DNA of 64,000 nt from Elgaria multicarinata webbii. Lineage: Eukaryota; Chordata; Lepidosauria; Squamata; Anguidae. The notes under the pieces are model-generated. The model saw only the letters and a list, made by a program, of their open reading frames with translations, was not told where the DNA came from and ran no database searches. Below are positions 21,591-31,999 of the stretch, piece by piece; the stretch's first letter is position 1; each line of letters begins with the position of its first letter. The position numbers and the translations under genes are program-made. The stretch lies in contig NC_086180.1 in assembly GCF_023053635.1 (NCBI RefSeq), positions 92,295,447 to 92,359,446 on the forward strand, given 5' to 3'.

Positions 21591-24012
21591 TTATTATTAT
21601 TATTATTTATTTATTTATATAGCACCATCAATGTACATGGTGCTGTACAGATAACACAGTAAATAGCAAGACCCTGCCGCATAGGCTTACAATCTAATAA
21701 GTTGTAGTAAACAATAAAGAGGGAAGGAGAATGCAAACAGGCACAGGGAAGTGTAAACAGGCACCGGGTAGGGTGAAGCTAACAGTATAGAGTCAGAACA
21801 AATTCAATATTTGAAGGCTATAGGGAAAAGAAAAGTTTTTAGCTGAGTTTTAAAAGCAGTGATTGAGTTTGTAGTTCTCAAGTGTTCTGGAAGAGCGTTC
21901 CAGGCGTAAGGGGCAGCAGAAGAAAAAGGACGAAGCCGAGTAAGGGAAGTGGAGGTCCTTGGGCAGGCGAGAAGCATGGCATCAGAGGAGCGGAGAGCCC
22001 GAGCGGGGCGATAGTGTGAGATGAGAGAGGAGAGATAGGCAGGAGCTAGACCGTGAAGAGCTTTGAAGGTCAGCAGGAGAAGTTTATATTGGATTCTGGA
22101 GTGAATTGGAAGCCAATGAAGAGATTTCAGAAGTGGAGTGACATGGTCAGAGCGGCGGGCCAGGAAGATGATCTTAGCGGCAGAGTGGTGGACAGAGACC
22201 ATCGGACTGATGTGAGACGAAGGAAGGCCAGAGAGAAGAAGGTTGCAGTAGTCCAGCCGAGAGATAACCAGTGCGTGAACGAGAGTCTTGGCAGAAGAGA
22301 CAGACAAAAATGGTCGAATCCTGGCAATATTATATAGGAAGAAACGACAGGATTTAGCTACTGCCTCGATGTGAGGAGTAAAGGAGAGCGAGGAGTCAAA
22401 TATAAAGCCAAGACTACGAGCTTCCTTGACCGGAGTAAGCGTGACATCGTTGACAGTAAGAGAGAATGAGAGGTGAGGAGAAGGTTTAGGAGGAAAAACA
22501 AGCAATTCAGTCTTTGCCATGTTAAGTTTCAAACGACGATGAAGCAGCCAGGCTGAGATATCTGAAAGACATGCCGAGATACGATCGTGGACAACTGGAG
22601 AAAGTTCCGGAGATGAAAGATATAATTGTGTATCATCGGCATACAGGTGATATTGGAGGCCGTGAGATTGAATAAGCTTGCCCAAGGGCAGCATGTATAG
22701 AGAGAACAACAACGGGCCAAGCACCGAGCCTTGCGGAACCCCAACTGAAAGGGGAAAAGAGGAGGACGAGCTGCCGTTAGCCGACACGCTGAAAGAGCGA
22801 CCCTCTAGATAGGAGGCGAACCAGTTATAGACAGAGCCACAGAGTCCAAGGTCATGGAGGGAATCTAAGAGAAGATTGTGATCAACCGTGTCAAAGGCTG
22901 CGGTTAGATCAAGGAGAATAAGAACGGAATAATGGCCTTTAGACTTGGCAGTAAGAAGATCATTGGTGATCTTGGTAAGGGCTGTTTCAGTGGAATGCAA
23001 AGGACGGAAGCCAGATTGAAAGGGATCCAGAGCAGAGTTATTAGAGAGAAAGTCAAGACAACGAGAGTAGACCAGACGTTCCAGGATCTTTGAGACAAAG
23101 GGCAAGAGGGAGACAGGTCGGTAGTTAGACAGGGATAGTCGATCAAGAGTGGGTTTTTTGAGAATGGGAGAGACTGTAGCATGTTTAAAAGCAGAAGGAA
23201 ATGAACCAGAGGACAGAGAAGAATTAATGATGTGAAGCAAGGACGGGAGGATAGCGGGGATAAGATTAATAAAGACGCGAGAGGGAATCGGATCACGGGA
23301 ACAAGTGGAAGGCTTCGATGAGCGCAGTATTTTAGACAGTTCATCAGCTGAGACCGAAGGGAACGCCGAGAGAGTTGAAGGAGGAACTGACAGGTGAGGG
23401 ACAGGAGCTGGAAGCGGAGCAGAGTTGGCTAGATCTGAGCGTATAGTTTGGATTTTAGCATTGAAGAAGGAGGCAAAGTCGTTGGCAGACAGAGAGGCGG
23501 GGAGAGATGGCGGATTAGGCTTCAGAAGAGAATTGAAGGACGCGAAGAGCCGCTGAGGGTGCTTAGCATTTGACTGGATCAACGTTGAGTAGTGCTGCTG
23601 TTTGGCCAGTGAAATGGCAGAAGAGAAAGAGGAGAGAACAAATTTGTAGTGGACAAAGTCCGCCCAGTCCTTGGTCTTACGCCACAGGCGTTCGGCTGCC
23701 CGGGAACAAGAGCGAAGGTAGCGGAGGAAAGAGGTGAGCCACGGTTGGGGTTGAGAGGGGCGAACTATCCGAGTTGTAGATGGAGCAAGATTATCAAGAG
23801 TTGAAGATAAGGAGGAGTTAAAGGAGGAGACGGCTGAGTCCAAGGAGACGGCTGTCTAGACAGAAGGAAGAGAGGAGGCTAAAGACTGAGAAAAAGCCTC
23901 GTAGTTGATAGAATGCAGGTCACGACAAGGGCGTGAAGCGGGACGTGAAGGAGGGGGATTGTGAGTGATATTGAAAGAGACTAGATGATGATCTGATAGC
24001 AATAGAAAAGTC
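21591..24012 (-). mobile_element. L2-type LINE, 5'-truncated, nested inside the L1
   Basis: Its 5' edge (24,012) falls in the endonuclease domain: FLLLSDHHLVSFNI retains the last catalytic SDH. A complete RT, a 3' UTR and the end TGTACATTGATGGTGCTATA, then TAAATAAATAA and (TAA)n, follow. It is flanked by a 6-bp CTATTA duplication, and excising it restores an unbroken L1 frame reading LFVIVMELLV. A second, much shorter copy of the same subfamily lies at 50,872-51,110. Clade assignment to L2 rests on RT motifs and the 3' end. Confidence 0.92.
21804..23843 (-). CDS. L2-type LINE reverse transcriptase ORF, open for 679 codons
   Basis: An uninterrupted frame in the nested LINE. Residues ~217-300 hold the RT fingers ([35 protein letters not shown]). 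Motif A is [12 protein letters not shown] (311-322), motif B is [13 protein letters not shown] (368-380) and motif C is YADDTQLYL (401-409). The C-terminal half has the L2/CR1-group features [29 protein letters not shown] and [17 protein letters not shown]. It would copy the LINE RNA at the nicked target. Upstream, the endonuclease remnant is in the same frame but separated by a TAG, so the first Met used here is not the natural start. Confidence 0.93.
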   Translation of the reverse strand: MDSAVSSFNSSLSSTLDNLAPSTTRIVRPSQPQPWLTSFLRYLRSCSRAAERLWRKTKDWADFVHYKFVLSSFSSAISLAKQQHYSTLIQSNAKHPQRLFASFNSLLKPNPPSLPASLSANDFASFFNAKIQTIRSDLANSAPLPAPVPHLSVPPSTLSAFPSVSADELSKILRSSKPSTCSRDPIPSRVFINLIPAILPSLLHIINSSLSSGSFPSAFKHATVSPILKKPTLDRLSLSNYRPVSLLPFVSKILERLVYSRCLDFLSNNSALDPFQSGFRPLHSTETALTKITNDLLTAKSKGHYSVLILLDLTAAFDTVDHNLLLDSLHDLGLCGSVYNWFASYLEGRSFSVSANGSSSSSFPLSVGVPQGSVLGPLLFSLYMLPLGKLIQSHGLQYHLYADDTQLYLSSPELSPVVHDRISACLSDISAWLLHRRLKLNMAKTELLVFPPKPSPHLSFSLTVNDVTLTPVKEARSLGFIFDSSLSFTPHIEAVAKSCRFFLYNIARIRPFLSVSSAKTLVHALVISRLDYCNLLLSGLPSSHISPMVSVHHSAAKIIFLARRSDHVTPLLKSLHWLPIHSRIQYKLLLLTFKALHGLAPAYLSSLISHYRPARALRSSDAMLLACPRTSTSLTRLRPFSSAAPYAWNALPEHLRTTNSITAFKTQLKTFLFPIAFKY

Positions 24013-24018
24013 CTATTA
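24013..24018. repeat. Target duplication of the nested L2, right copy
   Basis: CTATTA at the 5' junction of the nested element, followed by L1 RT motif B sequence. Confidence 0.7.
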
Positions 24019-26321
24019 CAAACAGGACAGGCGAGAGTGGACATCCTTGTCTTGTCCCTCTGGCTAGTCGTATCTTATCTGTAACTCCGTCGTTCACTAC
24101 CACTATGGCTGTATTTTGAGAGTATAGTTGTTCTATTATAGCTTTAAATTTATTTCCAAATACCATTTTATTTAAAACCATCTTTAATGCTTGCCAGCTC
24201 ACACAATCGAAAGCTTTAAAGATATCCAGTGCCAAAATTCCCGCTTTAACCTTAGAGTTTTTTATCACCTGTATTACATTTAAAACTCTTCCCACTAAAT
24301 TATGCATTTGTCTACCTGCTACAAATCCACATTGGTCTTCCCCTATATATTCCACTATAAATTTATTTAACCGTTTTACTAAAATAGTTGAGAAAATTTT
24401 TGCATCTTGATTTATTAATGAAATAGATCTGTATGAATCAGGGACAGTCAAGTCCTTATCTGGTTTTGGAATTAAAATTATCAATGAGTGTTCCCATGAT
24501 TCTGGTGTCTTCTCTCCCTCCAATATGGCGTTATACAGCTTCAATAATTTCGGTACTAAAAACGTTTTAAAAACTTTATAATATTTCGGTCCTAAACCGT
24601 CAACCCCAGGTGATTTACCCACTTTCAAATTCTCAATTACCTCTTCAATTTCTCTCTGCGTTATTACCTTCTCCATTAACTCTTTATGTTCTATTTTTAT
24701 TCCCCTCTTTATATACTTTTCTATATAAGCTTCCAACTTCTTTTTTTGGATATCCTTTCCCTTGTAGAGTTCTTGATAAAATTCTTGAAAGATTTTTATT
24801 TTACCCTTCATTATGTGACAATAATTCCCCTGCTTATCTTTCAATATTCCTATCCCATTCCTAGCTTTTTCCTTTTGTGTGAGTCTGGCTAGCAGTCTAG
24901 AATTTTTATTACTATTTTATTACTATTATTACTATTTTCTTACTATTTTATTACTTTTCATATAAATTAGATTTTTCTGAACTTGCTCTAAATTTATGTT
25001 CTCTAATTCTTTTTTCTTTGCTTGTATTTCTATTAATTTATGTTTATTTTTAAATTGCCAATAATCTTTCTCCAAATTCTTAATCTCTTCCTCCAACTTT
25101 ACCTGTGCTGCAAGCTGTTGCCTCCTTAAATTACACATTTCTCTAATACAAATCCCTCTTGCTACTGCCTTCATGGTATCCCAGACAACCGTTCCTCCCT
25201 TTTCATTAATTTCCCAAGTCTCTGACAGTTCCCTCTGCATTTTTTCTACCACTTTATTATACTTCAATATTTTTGTATTCATTTTCCACCTAAACGCTTC
25301 TTTATAATTCTTCCTAACTGTAAACTCTAAACTTAGCAATGTGTGATCTGTTACCTTTATTACCCCTGTTTCCATTTTACAAACCTTAGTTGCAAACTCT
25401 TTTGAAACAAATATATAGTCTATCCTAGAGTATGTATGATGAACTGTAGAGTAGTATGAAAACCCAGGATTCGCCCCACTAAGTAAACGCCAACAACCCA
25501 CATAATCTTTCTCTTTTACCAATTTGTTCAATATAGTAATATTATTTCTCTTTTCAGCACTAGTGGGGTTTGACCTGTCCAATCTATTGTCCATAACCAT
25601 ATTAAAGTCCCCAGCTAAGATAACATACCCCTCCTTAAAATCTTCTATTTCTTTAAATAATTCTGTATAAAACTCTCTATGTCTCTCATTAGGGGCATAA
25701 ACATTAACTAATGTAAACGCTTTGCCTTCAATTTGACCCTTTATCATAAGATATCTACCATTATCATCCTTTTTTATAGTATCTAATATAAATCCACTTC
25801 TTTTTGAAATCAGTATAGCCACTACATTTTTTTTGAAGTCCCCAGTGACTTTTCATAATAAACTGACCATTTTAAGCGTATTTCATTTACCCCATCGAAT
25901 CTCTGGTGTGTTTCTTACAGAAGGATAATATCAGATCCTTCTCTATTTAACATTTGTTCAATTCTCCTCCTTTTCACGACTGCCCGCAGACCTTTTACAT
26001 TAAGCGTTGATATTTTTATTTTCTTATCCATATTCAGCCTTTTGATAATCCTTCCGATCCCATGTGTTCTGCAACTCAAATTCACATACATAAAAACACA
26101 AAAACCATGAAAACCCCATCAAATCCCTCCCTTCCACCCAATCAAACCTCCCCCCCACCCACCCCCACCTCTTTCCCCCCCCCCAAATCCCCGTAAGTCT
26201 ATCACTCCGGCCGTTGTCTACCCTTAGGGGAGGGGGGAGAGGCAGTGCTCCGCCTGACCGGCAAGACCTCTATATTTTAACAAAAATTATCTACTGTTAT
26301 CTCATTGTCAATTTATCAAGA

Positions 26322-27131
26322 TTATAACATCCCAGACGCCCCAGCTTCACTTCCGTTCCCACCTGCTTCTTTCAAACTTGCACCATTATGCAAACCCAAA
26401 CTCTTCAGCAACTCCTTGCCCTGATCCAAGGAGGTTACTCTGTATTGCTTCCCGCCATGTGTAAACCTTAGAAAAACAGGGTAACCCCAGGCATACTTTA
26501 TTACATCCTTCGTTAATATTTCAGTTATTGGTTTGACACTGCATCTCCATTTGAGTGTTTGCTGACAAAGATCGTTGTAAATTTGCACTGAAGTGCCTTT
26601 ATATTGTATCAGAGCCATAGACCTCAATTTCTTCATAACTTGCTCTTTTTTGTAGTAGCTGCCAAATTTCATCAGGATGTCTTTGATTGCTCCCCTGTAG
26701 TTTGATCCTCCCACTCTATGAATCCTGTCCACCTCACAGTCCTTTATTTCCAAATCAGGCATCATTTCTTTAAACCACCACAAAATTACTTTTCTCAAGT
26801 CCTCTCCTGATACTTCAACAAAATTCTTAATTCGTAGTGTAGATCGTCGATTCTGGTCTTCTAATTGGATCAGCCTTTTCTCTTGATCCTCAAACTGTAC
26901 ATTACAACTTTTTTCAAAAACATCTTGCCGTTTCTCCAGTAAATTTACTCCTGCTTCTAGTGTCTTTATGCTCCTGTCATTCTGAGCAATCTTGCCAGCT
27001 AACACATCCATTCTCTTGTCTACCTTTTCTGAATGTTCATCCATTTTTTAAAAAAGTGTAGCGTTGTTTGCTAATATGAAGCTCTTGATTTCATCCATAG
27101 TAGCTGGCTTCTTGCCAGCTTTTCCCGCCAT
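26322..27131 (-). pseudogene. L1 ORF1 (RNA-binding chaperone), one internal stop
   Basis: About 270 codons from MAGKAGKKPATMDEIKSF to the stop at 26,322. A heptad-like coiled coil (DEHSEKVDKRMDVLAGKIAQ ... LEKRQDVFEK) is followed by an RRM-like region (RRSTLRIKNFVEV) and the C-terminal domain (DCEVDRIHRVG, KFGSYYKKEQVMKKLRS). The L1 protein of this type trimerises and coats the LINE RNA. A TAA interrupts the frame at a T-run between FILANNATLF and MDEHSEK. A further open N-terminal extension reaches 27,317. Confidence 0.9.
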
Positions 27132-27730
27132 CTTGTCACTCTGACTGCTACTATCTGCGTCTTCTTCCGAGGACACCTTTTCAAGGCGGCCAAGATTATG
27201 ATTTGAGGGACGTTTACGGCGTTGCCAGGTAGCTTTTTCAACTTTTTTTTTTTTTTGGTTTCCTAATGTTCGGCATAGGGCATAAATCAGTTGCTTAATG
27301 TTCCGGGTAACAATCAAAACAGTCTCTCATTCCATGCAAGTAAACAGCTTTTCTCTCTCACTGCTTTCTGATGGTTAAATTTATTGCCAATTGCTCGCTC
27401 TACACAGATAAGGAGTGATATATCCCAGCAATTTAACTCAGCAGTCGCTGGAAGAGGTCCAACAATAACAAATTCTTTAGTTTCGGTTTACCCTCTTCGC
27501 TCCGACAAACTGATTGCTAAGCCCAGAGGCCGCGCTGATTTCCCCGCTCTGTATACAGATTATACTTTCAAAAAAGCCATCATCACCATCAGTTAAAAGT
27601 CATAAGCATTTTCATTAATGTTCATTAGAGATTCATGCCCATTTAAATGAGATAATTGGATTTTCGGCTACCCCGTCCGGGAGCCTCACAAGAAATCTTA
27701 CCAGTACATGGCCGTCAGGCTCCGCCCCCC

Positions 27731-27744
27731 ATCATTCCCATGCT
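27731..27744. repeat. L1 target-site duplication, right copy
   Basis: ATCATTCCCATGCT, abutting the L1 5' UTR. A 14-bp exact match over 8.2 kb is strong evidence for target-primed reverse transcription and for an insertion that is not ancient. Confidence 0.95.
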
Positions 27745-28528
27745 GATGCCATAGGAACCAGCCTACTGAGGTTCTTTTGGATAGAGAGGTTTTATTCTAA
27801 TGGAAGCAGTTAAAAGCTGAGGCAACTTTCCCTAGTACTGAGATTTAATTGAGAACTTGAATAAAACTGTGGCAATGTGTTCTATAGACCCAGGCCTCAG
27901 TGGTTTTTTAAAAGCAGCATAGATAGGGTCATCCACACGTTATTCCGTTGCATCAGGTGTCAATGGCAGGATCACCTACAGGGTTTCTTTCACCTGAGAG
28001 TTTTAGATTAGAACTACATTGATGGCTGTAAGCCCAGACACACAGCACTTATAGAACAAAACCAAAATCGTCAAGAATGCACATTTTATGATATGGTGAT
28101 TCTACTCACATGTTGGGAACTGAACATGACACAGAGCATCCCTAAATATATATCAGTAAAGGATAAATTAGATAAGTAATTTTAATAAGAAGTATAAAGA
28201 AATTATTTTGCTGGGAATCGTACAGAGGGAATTAGAAAAACATTTCCATGGCTTCATTATTTCCAGAAATGTTACATATCTACCCCTTATATAAAAGTCT
28301 TATTACATAGGTTTTAGACATTATTTGTGGGGAGTAAAGGCTGGGTAACAGTATATTAACACCTTGTCTTAAATATTTTATTCATCATTCTAAAAAAAAT
28401 TTCAAAATCCAAAACTGTTCAACTGTTCAAAAAAAAAATGTCCTTGGAGTGAAAAAAGGGGGAGGGGCTGAGTTTTCATCCCAAATTTTTCTGTTTTTTC
28501 AAAGCCTTCACATCTCTACTTGTTAATG
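27745..28528. other. No gene; unclassified repeat at its right side
   Basis: About 28,320-28,525 shares text with 38,350-38,560: ACACCTTGTCTTAAA, ATTTTATTCATCAT and CCTTCACATCTCTA. It is an unnamed interspersed repeat. The rest shows nothing recognisable. Confidence 0.4.
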
Positions 28529-28529
28529 T

Positions 28530-29140
28530 TGGACACAACTTCCCTGTGCAAAGTAAGAGTTGAGTACCTCCTCCTCCCCCTCTCCATCACTTGTTAACAA
28601 TCCACCATCTTCATGAAGCAGTGGACACAGCCGTTCCTCGATCTCCTTCTTGCTCCTAACATAGCCAACAAAGCCTAATTTTTGTTGTTTTTAGCTTCTC
28701 TTGCCAGCCTCACCTCAATCTGGGCATTTACATTCCTGGCACCATCCTTACCAGTCTGGGCAACTCTATTATACTCCTCCTTGGTAATGTGTCCTAATTC
28801 CTTCTCCAATACATGAGCTCTTTGAGTCTCAGATTATCAGATGTTCCCTGTGCAGTCACACAAGCTTCTTTGAATTTCCCCCATTTTTCCTTCCCATGGG
28901 AATAGTTTGTGGTTGTGCCTTCAGTATTTCAATTTTCAGGATCTCCCATCCCTCTTGAACTTTCCCCCCCCTTCATGATTTCTAGCTATGGGATGGTACC
29001 TCATGAGATCCATGACTTGGATCTGTTCACCTCTCACTCTGTTGCTCTTGGTGATACACAAAATCTACCACCTCTGAAGCATTCCTCCAAAGATTCTGAG
29101 CCAGACTTTGCAATGGTTGTGCTATTACACTACTAATTTT
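28530..29140 (-). mobile_element. CR1-like fragment (endonuclease-RT linker region)
   Basis: The minus-strand translation contains LAREAKNNKN, matching the LARDAKSNKKAFFRYV segment of the CR1 copy at 58.2-58.4 kb, and neighbouring text keeps the CR1 order. It is decayed, with several stops. It may be a displaced part of the CR1-like element at 30.0-31.95 kb or a separate copy. Confidence 0.55.
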
Positions 29141-29492
29141 GGGACGTAGGAGCAGGAGGCCAGCGACCCCCACCCCGAAGTATCTGGAAGAAGGGATATC
29201 TTTCAGTACAAAATTGGCATACACATTTAATAGGCAACTAGTAAGTTGAGCTAATAGCTTAATCAGCTAACAGTTAATGTGATCACTGAACATCTACCTG
29301 GATAATATAATAATAATCAGATACAGTTTCCCTGGAGTTTATGTCTCACATGAGCAGAGCAGCTGGAGCAAGAAAAACCCCATCTGAGTGAAAGTGTAAT
29401 AATAATTAGGTATCCTTTCTAAAAATAGATATTCCAGGATGACAGAGTCTAGTTGCAGAAATCTAACCATATATGCACTCAGATCTCTCATA

Positions 29493-29550
29493 CAGTATCT
29501 ATCTATCTATCTATCTATCTATCCATCCATCCATCCATCCATCCATCTAT
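29493..29550. repeat. Tetranucleotide microsatellite (ATCT)n(ATCC)n
   Basis: A pure run of ATCT units changing to ATCC units. It lies immediately before a CR1-like 3' end. Confidence 0.95.
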
Positions 29551-29565
29551 TACACATCACAGTTT

Positions 29566-30013
29566 TCATAAGAATATAAGAAGTGCCATGCTAGATCAAA
29601 CCGAGGGTCAATCTAGTCCAGCACTCTGTTCACATAGTGGCCAACCAGCTGTCGACCACGGACCAGCAGAACATGGTGCAACAGCACCCTCCCACCTATG
29701 TTCCACAGCAACTGGTGCACACAGGCTTACTGCCTCGGATACTGGAGGTAGCACATAACCATCAGGGCTGGTATCCATTGATAGCTTTCTCCTCCAAGAA
29801 TTTATCCAACGCCCTTTTAAAGCCATCCAAATTGGTGGCCACCACTACATCTTGTAGTAGTGAATTCCATAATTTAACTACACGCTGTGTGAAGAAGTAC
29901 TTCCTTTTATTTGTCCTGAATCTCCCACCAATCAGCTTTAAGGGATGACTCCAGGTTCTACTATTTTGAGAGAGAGAAATGTCTCCCTATCCACATTCTC
30001 CACAACATGCATA
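29566..30013 (-). mobile_element. CR1/L3-like LINE 3' end, truncated
   Basis: Carries the 3' end AGAATATAAGAAGTGCCATG and conserved 3' text (ATCTAGTCCAGCACTCTGTT, TTATCCAACGCCCTTTTAAA, CATAATTTAACTACACGCTG). It directly abuts a second, longer copy in the same orientation, so the two 3' ends stand in tandem. Confidence 0.8.
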
Positions 30014-31067
30014 GTTAAGAACATAAGAAGCGCCATTCTGGATCAGACCAAGGGTCCACCTAGTCCAGCACTCTGTTCACACAGTAGCCAACAAGCTGTT
30101 AGCCAGGGACCAACAAAGCAGGACATGGTGCAACAGCACCCTCCCACCCATGTTCCACAGGGACTGGTGCACACAGGCTTACTGCCTCAAATACTGGAGA
30201 TAGCACACAACCATCAGAGCTAGTAGCCATTGATAGCCTTCGCCTCCAGGAATTTATCCAACCCGCTTTTAAAGCCATCCAAATGGGTGACCATCACTAC
30301 ATCTTGTGGTAATGAGTTCCATAATTTAACTATGTGCTGTGTGAAAAAGTGCTTCCTTTTATTTTGCACACCTCCATCATGTCTCCCCTTAGCCTCCTTT
30401 TTCTAAGCTAAACAATCTCAGCTGTTGTAACCTTCCCTCATAGGGAAGCCAGCCCCTTAATCATTTAGTTGCCCTTTTCTGCACTTTTTCCAGCTCTAAA
30501 ATATCTTTTTTTTAAGGTGTGGTGACCAGAACTGTACACAGTATTTTAAGTGTGGTCACACCATATATTTGTGTAAAGGCAGTATGATATTGCCTTTATT
30601 CTCAATTCCTTTTCTTATAATGCCTAACAGAGTTCTTTACAGCTGCCGCACACTGGGTTGACATTTTCATTGAGGTGTCCACCACAAACCCAAGTTCTCT
30701 CTCTTGTTCAGTCACTGCCAGCAAGGATTCCATCAAGTTATACTTGAAGTTGGTTTTTTCTGCCCCAACGTGCATCACCTTACACTTGCTTACACTGAAC
30801 TGCATCTGTCATTTGGATGCCCACTCTCCCAGCTTGGAGAGATCCCTTTGGAGCACTTCACAATCCCTTTGTATTTTAATCACCTTAAATAATTTGGTGT
30901 CATCAGCAAACTTTGCTACTTCACTGCTTACTCCTAATTCCAGATCATTTATGAAAAAGTTTAAAAGAACTGGTCCCAATACAGATCCCTGTTGGACCCC
31001 ACTATTTACTTCTCTCCATCAGGAGAATTTACCATTTATTCCTACTTTGTTTTCTGACCTTTTATAA

Positions 31068-31372
31068 GCCTCGTGTGGCGCAGAGCGTAAAGCAGCAGTT
31101 TCTGCAGCTGAAACTCTCCCCACGGCCTGAGTTCGATCCCAGCAGAAGCTGGTTTCAGGCAGCCGGCTCAGGTCGACTCAGCCGTCCATCCTCCCGAGGT
31201 CGGTAAAATGAGTACCCAGCTAGCTGGGGGAAAGGTAATCACGGCTGGGGAAGGCAACAGCAAACCATCCCACTATAAGGCCTGCCAAGAAAATGTCAGC
31301 GAAAGCTGGCGTCCCTCCAAGAGTCAGTAATGACTCAGTGCTTGCACGAGAGGTTCCTTTCCTTCCCCTTTC
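31068..31372 (+). mobile_element. Sauria-type tRNA-derived SINE
   Basis: The head GCCTCGTGTGGCGCAGAGCG resembles an A box and GAGTTCGATCCC (31,129-31,140) is a good B box, the internal RNA polymerase III promoter. The body includes TCCTCCCGAGGTCGGTAAAA and ends GTAATGACTCAGTGCTTGCA, then TTCCTTTCC-type tail sequence typical of squamate Sauria SINEs, which depend on Bov-B LINEs. Inserted into CR1-like DNA. Confidence 0.88.
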
Positions 31373-31410
31373 TTATTATTATTATTATTATTATTTATTT
31401 ATATAGCACC
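31373..31410 (-). mobile_element. Minimal L2-type 3' end (about 38 bp)
   Basis: (TTA)n followed by TTTATTTATATAGCACC, the same terminal sequence as the L2 at 21.6 kb, placed tail-to-tail against the Sauria SINE. Confidence 0.55.
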
Positions 31411-31999
31411 TTTAACTAGTTACTGATCCATAAGAGGACCTCTCCTCTTATTTCATGACTGCTACATTTGTTCAGGAGTCTTTGATGAGGCACTATCAAA
31501 AGCCCTTTGGAAGTCCAAGTAAACAATGTCCACCGGATCACTCCGTCTACATGTTTATTGACACTCTCAAAGAATTCTAGAAGATTAGTGAAAAAGGACT
31601 TGCTTTTGCGGAAACCACGTTGATTTGTTTTCAGAAGGACATGCCCTTCTATATGCTTACTAATTTTGTTTTTAATAATGCTTTCAACCAATTTACCTGG
31701 AACTGATGTCAAGCTAGTCTGTCTGTAATTTCTTGGATCCCCCCTGAGTCTCTTTTTGAAAATGGGGTTACATTGCCCATCTTCTAGTCCTCTGGTACAG
31801 AGGCTGAGCTTAGGGACATGTTGCATAGATTGGTTAGAAGATCCGCAATTTCATATTTGAGTTTTTTGAGAACTCTAGGATGGCTACCATCTGGGCCTGT
31901 TGATTTATTTGCTTTCAGTTTGTCAGCAAGGTTGAGAACTTTATCCTTTGTCACTTATTTGCCTCAGTTGGTTGCATTTGCCTCAGTTGGTTGTTTACT

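Larger units (their letters stand above)
19776..26031 (-). pseudogene. L1 ORF2 (endonuclease-reverse transcriptase), broken and split
   Basis: Starts MDKKIKISTLNVKGLR at 26,031. The APE-type endonuclease is recognisable by AGDFNMVMDNRLDR, SRIDYIFVSKEF and TDHTLLSLEF. The RT shows GKSPGVDGLGPKYYK, IILIPKPDKD, ALDIFKAFDCVSW (motif A), ARGTRQGCPLSPVLF (motif B) and, beyond the nested L2, FADD (motif C, 21,490-21,501). The C-terminal region ends at 19,776. A TAA replaces the Gln of the QETH motif. There is a frame change at an A-run near 25,830, and a frame change plus TAG near 20,930. It encodes the L1 nicking and reverse-transcription enzyme, not functional in this copy. Confidence 0.92.
19563..27730 (-). 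mobile_element. Full-length L1-clade LINE, split by a nested L2-type LINE
   Basis: Runs 5' to 3' from 27,730 to 19,563. Both ends are fixed by a perfect 14-bp target-site duplication, and the left end begins with the complement of a short poly(A). Without the insert at 21,591-24,012 and its duplication, the L1 is about 5.74 kb. It has a ~600-bp 5' UTR, ORF1 (coiled coil plus RRM and CTD type), and ORF2 with APE-type endonuclease and reverse transcriptase. Lesions are few: one stop in ORF1; two frame breaks and two stops seen in ORF2. The 3' UTR has grown a (TA)n(CA)n microsatellite (19,619-19,690). It lies in the same orientation as FOXJ2, in its presumed first intron or upstream. Confidence 0.95.
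30014..31950 (-). mobile_element. CR1/L3-like LINE with RT remnants, split by a SINE
   Basis: The 3' end is at 30,014 and RT remnants are on the minus strand: QTSLTSVPGKLVESIIKNKI and QRGFRKSKSFFTNLLEFFES (31.4-31.83 kb) and MQFSVSKCKVMHVGAEKTNF (30.6-30.8 kb). Several frames are needed, so it is inactive. Relative to the neighbouring copy, about 100 bp are missing near 30,363. A Sauria-type SINE and a short L2 tail interrupt it at 31,068-31,410. Confidence 0.85.

Noticed and set aside
22053-22337. Plus-strand frame inside the nested L2
   Set aside because: Antisense shadow of the L2 reverse transcriptase.
29493-29550. CRISPR-like array
   Set aside because: It is a tetranucleotide microsatellite with no spacers, in vertebrate nuclear DNA.
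31068-31142. Possible tRNA gene
   Set aside because: A- and B-box-like sequences are present, but the body and tail are those of a tRNA-derived SINE and no cloverleaf acceptor pairing is evident.
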